A DNA stretch of 64,000 nucleotides, from assembly GCF_033118175.1 (NCBI RefSeq), contig NC_083691.1, positions 62,648,001 to 62,712,000 of the forward strand. Direction: 5' to 3'. Positions 57,721 to 64,000 of the stretch are shown here, piece by piece. The notes beneath the pieces were generated by a model. The model made no database searches. It was not told the DNA's origin and saw nothing but the letters and a program-made list of their open reading frames with translations. Position 1 is the first letter of the stretch. Each line of letters begins with the position of its first letter. This DNA comes from Dama dama (Eukaryota > Chordata > Mammalia > Artiodactyla > Cervidae). A program made the translations under genes and the position numbers.

Positions 57721-58727
57721 CAAAAAATACAGCAACCATGAAGCCTATTCACCTGGCAGCAAAGTTAAGAAGTCTCCAGAAGAAAAAAAAAATGCCAAAG
57801 TTGCAGACATACAGTACAGTGTCTGTTGTCTAGCCAGGGTCCAGGCCAATGCTGGAAGGTCCCAGATCAAGGAACCAACTTGCAGCTACCTTCATCCTGT
57901 GGCTAGAGTGGACATTGGGAGTTGGAAGGAGAAATATTTTCAGCCTGATCCTGATCCTTATGGATGAAATCTATTTGTCAGTGTAGGATAGGGGTGGGTT
58001 GAGACAGTGAGGAAGAGAGAGAGAAAGGAAAAGAGGAGAGAGAGGGCTGAGAAAAGGGGAGGTGGATCACATAAACAGATAAAAACAAACTTCTCATGAA
58101 GCTTCTTGAACTTGCCGCTATAACCCCATGCTAATATGTCCTGCCATAAAGGTGAATTTATCCCTGCTGAAGAGAACAGCTTATAGTTAGGTGATGTCTG
58201 GCTGGGGAAAGCATGAAATATTTAATCAGGACATGCCTGGTATTGGATACAACTCATAACACTCTTGGCCTTGCCAGATGTTCATTTCCCTCTTCTTGCC
58301 CTTCTCTCCAGCTGAGTTGCACTCAGTTAAAAGGTGTCTCTGGAATGCAGGCTCTGAGGCATTAGCTACGGACTGTCATCTTTGGTGAAATACATGCAGA
58401 ATGTATGATTGGCCTTCTTTCATTGAAGTTCAAGGCCCCTGCTAAAACAACACTGCCCAGACCAATTTAAGAGTCCCTTCAAGTTTGCTTTATAAACTGT
58501 CACATCAAAGAAAAATAGACAACTCAGCTGAAAATAAAGTCAAAGCTGGCCTGGAACATGGATATGGACTCAGAAGGTCAAGTTGATATTAAGCCAGCAG
58601 ATGAGTTTGGTTTCTAGAGAGCAGAGGTGGGTATTGTGTTTTGGGAACTGAGTATCTATGTTTGGAATATATAACTCTTTTCTTCCAACCACTGGGAGAT
58701 GTCCAGGCATGTAAATATGTGTGTGTG
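57721..58727. other. Unassigned interval
   Basis: A plus frame at 57707-57967 (86 codons) has no recognised domain. A GA-rich tract is listed separately. Nothing else was recognised. Confidence 0.5.
58008..58065 (+). repeat. GA-rich purine tract
   Basis: About 58 bases almost wholly of G and A ('gagagagagaaaggaaaag'), an imperfect (GA)n. Confidence 0.85.
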
Positions 58728-58936
58728 CACACTAAGTCACTTCAGGTGTGTCTGACTTTTTATGGACTGTAGTTCACCAGGCTCCTCTGTCCATGGGATT
58801 CTCCAGGCAAGAAAACCAGCGTGGGTTGCCATACCTTTCTCCAGGGGATCTTCCCAACCCAGGGACTGAACCTCTGTCTTTACATCTCCTGCATTGGTAG
58901 GTGGGTTCCTTATCACTAGCGCCATCTAAGAAGCCT
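58728..58936 (-). mobile_element. Bov-tA SINE
   Basis: Antisense copy: 'cactaagtcacttcaggtgt', 'gactgtagttcaccaggctc', 'ggatcttcccaacccaggga' and 'tatcactagcgccatctaag' with the end 'aagcc'. The 'tttgcgacccc' block is deleted. A short TG run precedes it. Confidence 0.92.
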
Positions 58937-59064
58937 GCATGTGGGAAATAGATGCTCTGGTAAACCCCAAACCCTCATCCAAAAAGTACTGAAATAATAT
59001 CACAATGGAGAAAGGGAGCCCACAAACATTTGAAGGGGTCTGGCTTGACCATTTTCAGTGAGGA

Positions 59065-59180
59065 AAATAATTTTAACCTTTATTTTACTTTATAGATAAG
59101 GAAACAGAAGCTCTGAGAGGTTAAGTGACTTGTTCGAAAACACTGAAGCTGATTGGTAAGTAATAGACCTAAGTAGTGGC
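59065..59180 (-). mobile_element. MIR SINE core
   Basis: 'ttactttatagataaggaaa', 'cagaagctctgagaggttaa' and 'gtgacttgttcgaaaacact' are the antisense MIR core, one of the better preserved copies here. Confidence 0.82.
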
Positions 59181-60493
59181 TGATGGCTGGTGAAATTTCC
59201 TAACTCACAGGAGTGGCTAATGGAGGAAAAAATCATTATAATGCAGCTTGCTAATTTGCCTGGTCCTCAGAAAAACATTCAGGACATTCAGGTAATGATT
59301 GACTAGACTCATTTGATGCACACGCTTGTTCACATTCTTGCCTTGTGCACATGGTGACAAAGCAAGGAGTGAGTGCAGGCTGGGGTTAAGTGCTCCATCT
59401 GAATATGATTCATTATGTCAAGAAGGCAGTTGGCTAATGGTTTCACTTTCAAAATGAAGTCTTTTGAGTTTTATAGCCAGCTTCAGCAACAGATTAAAGA
59501 GACCCTTGATAGCATTTAAGAGTTAAACCATACTTTGAAAGTCCTAAATGTTCAACTAGAAACACAACGCAGGCATTGGGATATTCTGATTCTGGGTTGG
59601 GTTCCTTGGGAAAAGGGAGATGTTTAGCAAGAAAGCCCTAAAATGCTTATAGGCTTTGCATTCACTATTGAAATGCAAGCCAGACATAGAGCCAAGTCAG
59701 CAAAATAATGATTACTGCAAATGGGTGTGCTAAGCTGGGTTGTTAGCAATTTATCCAAATTAAGAGTTGGGACTTTATCATAATCACTTGAGAAGTATGC
59801 CATTCACAGCATCATTTATTTTCACATATGATGTTCATCCTAATTTCTAAGTTTACCACCATCCCCTTCCAAAATATAAACATACAGCCTACTTAGAGCT
59901 CACTTAAAAGAGTTCTCTCAAGTTAGAAGGTAAATCAAAAATAGAGTACAACTTTTTTTTTTTTTCATTCAGGAAGCTGTCCAAATTTTAAGGTTTTATT
60001 TAGATTTTAAGAGTCTTTAGGCATTCGTTCCTTCTCATTATTTTGGTATTATACATAGTATTAGATAAAGTAAGTGAAAGCTCAATAAAATGGGGGTAAT
60101 TAAGGAGAGTTTAATAAAGGGACAATTAAAAAAGCAAGGATAGGGAAAATCTAAAGTTTTGTGTAGTACTTTGGGGCTGGCAATGGTTGGGATTAATTAC
60201 CACTCCTACACCAGGATGGACAAGGGGAGGAAATGGTGATGGAACCCAGAGAGGCTGGCCACAGCTGGGGAGAAAGCTGTCTATCAGGAGCTGTGTCTCC
60301 AGTATTGGGACCCAGCAGAATGGGGCTGAAGGAAAAAACACCCGCTCAACTCTCATTTTTCCTTTAGATCTGCTGGTGCTCTCCACTAGCCAGAAGCAAC
60401 TGTAAGCTAGAGAGTAAGGAGTATGGGGAAACAGCTCATACATCTCATTTTCCTGCCCAGAGCAGAGTGGAGAGAGGTGGACAGTGGCTCGGC
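59181..60493. other. Unassigned interval
   Basis: No gene or named repeat was recognised. A T-run lies near 59951-59963. Opposed frames at 60126-60443 (minus, 105 codons) and 60187-60405 (plus, 72) are unrecognised. Confidence 0.5.
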
Positions 60494-60516
60494 GGGGGGG
60501 GGGGGGGGGGGGGGGG
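60494..60516 (+). repeat. Run of 23 guanines
   Basis: An uninterrupted G homopolymer of 23 bases as given. Its true length is likely polymorphic or uncertain, and it can form a G-quadruplex. Confidence 0.9.
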
Positions 60517-60559
60517 AGCGGTGTTGGAATGAGGAATATATAGCCCAGAGATGCTGCTT

Positions 60560-60930
60560 TCTTTGATGTGAAACATTGATGATGGGGGTGTGCTAAATCA
60601 CTTCAGTCATGTCTGACTCTGCGACCCTATGGACTGTTGCTCACCAGGCTCCCCCTGTCCATGGGATTCTCTAGGCAAGAATACTGGAGTGGGTTGTCAT
60701 GCCCTCCTCCAGGAGATCTTTCTGACCCAGGGATTGAACCCACTTCTCCTGCATCTCCAGCACTGTCAGGCAGGTTCTTTACCACTAGCTCCACCCCAGA
60801 AGTCCCAATAATAGGGGAGGCTGTGTATATGTGCTAGTGGGGTGAATAGGGGAACTCTCTGTACCCTCCTCCCAGTTTTGCTATGAACATAAAACTGCTC
60901 TAAGAATAAGGTTTATTAATTTTTAAAAGA
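60560..60930 (+). mobile_element. L1M 3' end split by Bov-tA
   Basis: 'aacattgatgatggggg' before the SINE and 'ataataggggaggctgtgta', 'ggggaactctctgtaccctc' and 'taaaactgctctaagaataa' after it form one L1M 3' UTR. The repeated 'gatgatgggg'/'aataatagggg' at the borders fits a diverged target duplication. Confidence 0.8.
60588..60807 (-). mobile_element. Bov-tA SINE in L1M
   Basis: A complete antisense copy: 'gtgctaaatcacttcagtca', 'tgtctgactctgcgacccta', 'ggcaagaatactggagtggg', 'gagatctttctgacccaggg' and 'ttctttaccactagctccac' with the end 'cagaagtccc'. Confidence 0.94.
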
Positions 60931-61514
60931 GATATTTCAATAGAACCCAGGCAGCTCTACCAGAATCTCTTTCCCAAAAGATACGCACACACTTTTGGCA
61001 ATTCTGAACAATAGTAAAGCCAAAACAACTGCCACCTTTTTGAGAGGTCCCTCTAGGAATTTCAGGGATCTGGTTCAAAGTCGCTTATCTGTTATCGTGT
61101 GAATCCTTCTGCTTCCCAAAAGAAGAGTGAGTCATGGTCCAAGAATGAGTGATAGTACAAGAAGTGTTCCTTCTGAAGAGTTTTCTAAGGATTTGACCTG
61201 AATATTCAGTTCTATAAAATGAAAGAAAGACTGGAAAATAGAAAGAGAAAAATATTCTCCTGAGTTTTAGAAGGAATTGTTCAGGTGAAGAAATATGCTA
61301 TTGGCTGGAGGGAAGAGAGCCCAAGTCGACTGGGGCAATAACATTGTGTGTAATGAGAGTGAAAATAGAATTTCTGTCATTCAAAGAAAGTTCTTTTGGT
61401 CAGTTTCAAAGCTGGAGATCAGGAGGCAATTTACAGATCAAAAACATTTTTAAAAGAAAACGCTTTCAAGAATGGTTCATGTGATGTTATTCACGTAAAT
61501 AAGAATCAGGTAAG
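60931..61514. other. Unassigned interval
   Basis: No repeat or gene was recognised. Confidence 0.5.
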
Positions 61515-61670
61515 TATGCTCTCAAATTCCAAGTCCACCATTTCCCAGTTCTGCAAACTGGGCCAAATTGCTTAAGCTTTTAGAAACTCAGATTTCTGAG
61601 CTCTACAGTGAAGGTAAAAATGCCTAGCCGAGATCACTTTTTGAAGAATGAATAAAAAATGTATGTAGGT
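61515..61670 (+). mobile_element. MIR SINE
   Basis: Sense MIR: 'aagtccaccatttcccagtt', 'actgggccaaattgcttaag', 'cttttagaaactcagatttc' and 'acagtgaaggtaaaaatgcc'. Diverged. Confidence 0.6.
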
Positions 61671-61708
61671 AGGTTGATTGGTAAATAATTTATCAATTAT
61701 TATGATTT

Positions 61709-61741
61709 TATATATATATATATATAATATGTATATGTATT
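61709..61741. repeat. (TA)n microsatellite
   Basis: About eleven TA units followed by 'atatgtatatgtatta'; a Bov-tA is inserted directly after it. Confidence 0.9.
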
Positions 61742-61743
61742 AT

Positions 61744-61966
61744 GGGCTTCCTTGGTGGCACTAAAGGTAAAGAACCCACCTGCCATTGTAGGAGACATCA
61801 GAGATGTGGGTTTTATCTTGGGTTGGGAAGATACCCTGGAAGAGGGCATGGAAACTCACTCCAGTATTCTGGCCTGGAGAATCCTATAGACAGTGGAGCT
61901 TGGTGGGCTACAGTCCATAGGGTTGTAAAAAGTCAAACATTACTGAAGCAACTCAGCATGCATGCA
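61744..61966 (+). mobile_element. Bov-tA SINE
   Basis: Sense copy: 'gggcttccttggtggcacta', 'gtaaagaacccacctgccat', 'gggttttatcttgggttggg' (degraded B-box), 'gcctggagaatcctatagac' and 'gaagcaactcagcatgcatg'. Complete but moderately diverged. Confidence 0.93.
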
Positions 61967-62139
61967 CGTGTACATATATTACAGTAATAAAAGGTGTATT
62001 ATTATGGTGCTTAATAATGATGATAACAATAATAATGTTTTCATATTATTACTATAATAACAAATTGTCTAAACACAATCTTTTAAATCAACAAGTATAT
62101 AGTAAAATCCTACCCTGCACTTAATGCTTTCATACAAAC

Positions 62140-62640
62140 TTGATAGTCTAAGATTAGGTTCTTCCAAAAGGAAATTGTGATCTAATAGGGGAGATAAGAT
62201 GTATATGCAGGAAACAGCAGAAAATATGAGACAATATAATTAGGCCAATTATGCAGTCTAGAGTGTAAGTGCTAAAGAGGTTCAGAGATGAGTACAAGCA
62301 AAATGACTGAAGTTTCAGGACTCATTTCATGAAGGAAAGACCTTAAAGTTAGGTATGGTTTAGTAAGGGGCAGGGTGACATTTCTTAATATCACCTGGAA
62401 GATAGGTACCAAAGTAGGTAAGCACAACTTTTACTTATACAAAATTTTGCTCAGGGGAGCTGTAGAAAACATGCTGGAAAAGTAGGGGTGGGGCAGCAGT
62501 GGGCTACAAAAAGAAAGGGTCTGAGCTTCATGGAGTAATTATTGGATAGCTATTGAAAGTTATTTAGTAGTTGTGTGACCTGATAAACACAATACTTAAG
62601 GAAGTTCAGTCTAACCAAGTGGATGATGGAAAGTACAAAT
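62140..62640 (+). repeat. Possible ancient mammal-wide repeat
   Basis: 'ggaaattgtgatctaatagg', 'ggagataagatgtatatgca' and later 'tgacctgataaacacaatac' have the order of an old interspersed repeat that also seems to contribute 5490-5600. The family is not certain and the match is weak. Confidence 0.35.
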
Positions 62641-63339
62641 GGCTAAAGTCAAGATTAACTGAGGAGATATATTACTTCAAACTTTGTCTTTTTAGTTTGG
62701 AGCTTTCTGTAAATTTTGAATTTTAAAAGGTGAACCTGTATTGTTTCTTTCATATTGTTTCTTTCAAAAAATATCTGTATTTTTTAAATGGAATGAACTA
62801 TTAAAAGTATAGTATTAAGCAATATTTTTCCTCTGTCTTGAAAACTGTTAAATTGAGTCAGATAAAGGAAACAGTATATTTTCATTTCTCTTTTTACCCT
62901 AACTGCTAGGATTCTCAAAATTATTTTTAATGCAAATCTGGTGACTTTCCTGAAAATAGATTTTTGATGTTGCGCTCCCTCATAGAAGCTCCAGGCAAGA
63001 CAAAGGAAAAACCATAAAATTTCTTAGCTAAGCACCCTGCTACTCACAGCTTCCATTAGAGTACCTGGAAACTGGTTTTACCTCCAGGAAATAAGATATT
63101 AACCAAAAAGGATGCAATAACTCCTATGTCTCCAGAATGTGCTATTTTGTGACTGAGGTCACAAACAAAGCTGAAGGAAATCTGCGCCATGTGGGGGAGT
63201 GGGTGATCAGCCTTTGCCTAAAACAAAGAAGAATTCCAATGGGAAATGTTGGCAGAGTCCACACAAGCAGAGTGGAGCAGGGAAAACAATAGAGCAAACC
63301 AATACAGTATGATAATGCTACAATGACATCATAATATAA
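62641..63339. other. Unassigned interval
   Basis: AT-rich sequence with no recognised gene or repeat. Confidence 0.5.
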
Positions 63340-63520
63340 CCAATATTAGCGAATGTTTACTGTAAACCAAACTCTAGGCTAAGGGCTTTAATTGCATAAG
63401 TCATTTAATTGTCAATACAAGAAGACAGGCCTGGTGCTTATTCCCACTTTAACAATTAGAGAACTGAAGGCATAAAGATTTTAAGAGCCATGTTCAAAGT
63501 CCTGTAGCTGGTGAAGAGCA
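63340..63520 (-). mobile_element. MIR SINE
   Basis: Antisense MIR: 'aatgtttactgtaaaccaaa', 'ctctaggctaagggctttaa', 'ttcccactttaacaattaga' and 'ccatgttcaaagtcctgtag'. Confidence 0.75.
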
Positions 63521-63537
63521 GAGAGGAGGCAATATGG

Positions 63538-63720
63538 CTTAGTGGGTTTTATCACAGTTCCAGGGGTAGCTTGTGTGGGTTCAGGAATTTGCTCTCCTAT
63601 GTGTGACCTGTATGACCTTAGGCAAACAATTTGAATGCTTTCTAAGTCTTATTCTATTCATCTCTACAATGCAAATATTGATAATATCTATTTATTAGGT
63701 TGTCATGAAATGTGTGTAAT
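63538..63720 (+). mobile_element. MIR SINE
   Basis: Sense MIR: 'gtgtgacctgtatgacctta', 'ggcaaacaatttgaatgctt', 'attctattcatctctacaat' and 'ttaggttgtcatgaaatgtg'. It lies head-to-head with the MIR at 63340-63520. Confidence 0.65.
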
Positions 63721-63814
63721 GGATGGGGCATTCACAGATACGGTTAAGTTTGGTCATAAATGCCGAAGAGTAGGCATAGCTGATGGTGCAGTTGCAGGTA
63801 TCACAGAGCTAGAT

Positions 63815-63872
63815 GTTGTATTAGTGTTTATGAAAACATAGTGTGGTGTTGTATTAAGTGTTTATGAAAAGT
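63815..63872 (+). repeat. Short tandem duplication (33-bp offset)
   Basis: 'gttgtattagtgtttatgaa' at 63815 recurs as 'gttgtattaagtgtttatga' at 63848. It is the tail of a 68-codon frame that is not supported as a gene. Confidence 0.85.
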
Positions 63873-63879
63873 GAATGCA

Positions 63880-64000
63880 AAAGTGGTAGTCGCTTAGTCA
63901 TGTCGACCTATTTGCAACCCTATGGACTAGCCTGCCAAGCTCCTCTGTCCATGGGAATTCTCTAAGCAAGCATACTGGAATGGGTGCCATTATATCATCT
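63880..64000 (-). mobile_element. Bov-tA SINE, reaching the window edge
   Basis: Antisense copy starting 'ggtagtcgcttagtcatgtc', with 'cctatttgcaaccctatgga' and 'gcctgccaagctcctctgtc', 'agcatactggaatgggtgcc'. It is cut by the end of the window, so its length is unknown. Confidence 0.85.

Noticed and set aside
4684..64000. Many similar 200-bp blocks that might be read as a dispersed regulatory or CRISPR-like system.
   Set aside because: They are independent Bov-tA/BOV-A2 insertions in both orientations, irregularly spaced, several with their own target duplications.
1..64000. A new multi-gene system hidden in the window.
   Set aside because: Reading both strands gave no clustered genes, no conserved domains outside retroelements and no array structure. 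The content fits ordinary ruminant intergenic DNA.

Overview
This window is nuclear DNA from a ruminant, most likely a bovid such as cattle, sheep or goat. The assignment rests on the repeats: tRNA-headed Bov-tA SINEs, BOV-A2 SINEs with CAG tails, RTE-type BovB LINE pieces, a ruminant-type L1 with its characteristic 3' end, CHR-type tRNA SINEs, and short palindromic mariner remnants. Older mammal-wide repeats (MIR, L1M/HAL1, MER5, MLT1) lie beneath these. All names come from recognising sequence by eye; no database search was run.

I found no convincing protein-coding gene, exon chain, rRNA, tRNA gene or CRISPR array. The open frames are short, and nearly all are explained by repeats or chance. 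The window is best read as intergenic or deep-intronic DNA.

Layout. 0-5 kb: L1M 3' end, MLT1 LTR, MIRs, a BovB fragment interrupted by BOV-A2, an old L1 carrying a CHR SINE, and a Bov-tA. 5-10 kb: mostly unrecognised, with a mariner remnant and an old L1 ORF2 piece. 10-12.5 kb: a MIR split by BovB and then Bov-tA. 12.5-21 kb: repeat-poor, with a mariner remnant, a BovB tail, two BOV-A2 insertions and a MIR. 21-26 kb: two MER5 copies, an antisense L1 tail, a CHR SINE and a long BovB piece. 26.3-34.75 kb: one near-complete L1 (about 8.45 kb) with a 3.4-kb 5' region, a dead ORF1 and a dead ORF2. 34.7-46 kb: repeat-poor, with a few Bov-tA copies and an AT-rich candidate regulatory block near 45 kb. 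46-52.5 kb: MIR, BovB, MLT1, Bov-tA and L1 pieces. 52.5-64 kb: an 89-bp tandem duplication, pyrimidine and G tracts, MIRs, HAL1/L1M, and Bov-tA copies, the last one running to the window edge.

No pathway or operon is present. What the sequence records is layered retrotransposition: MIR and L1M were hit by BovB and L1, and these in turn by Bov-tA and BOV-A2. Target-site duplications readable in the sequence fix several insertion boundaries. The most unusual structures are inside the L1 5' region: 53-bp tandem units, an embedded antisense SINE-like module and a roughly 490-bp T-rich duplication. I found no new biological system and do not claim one.
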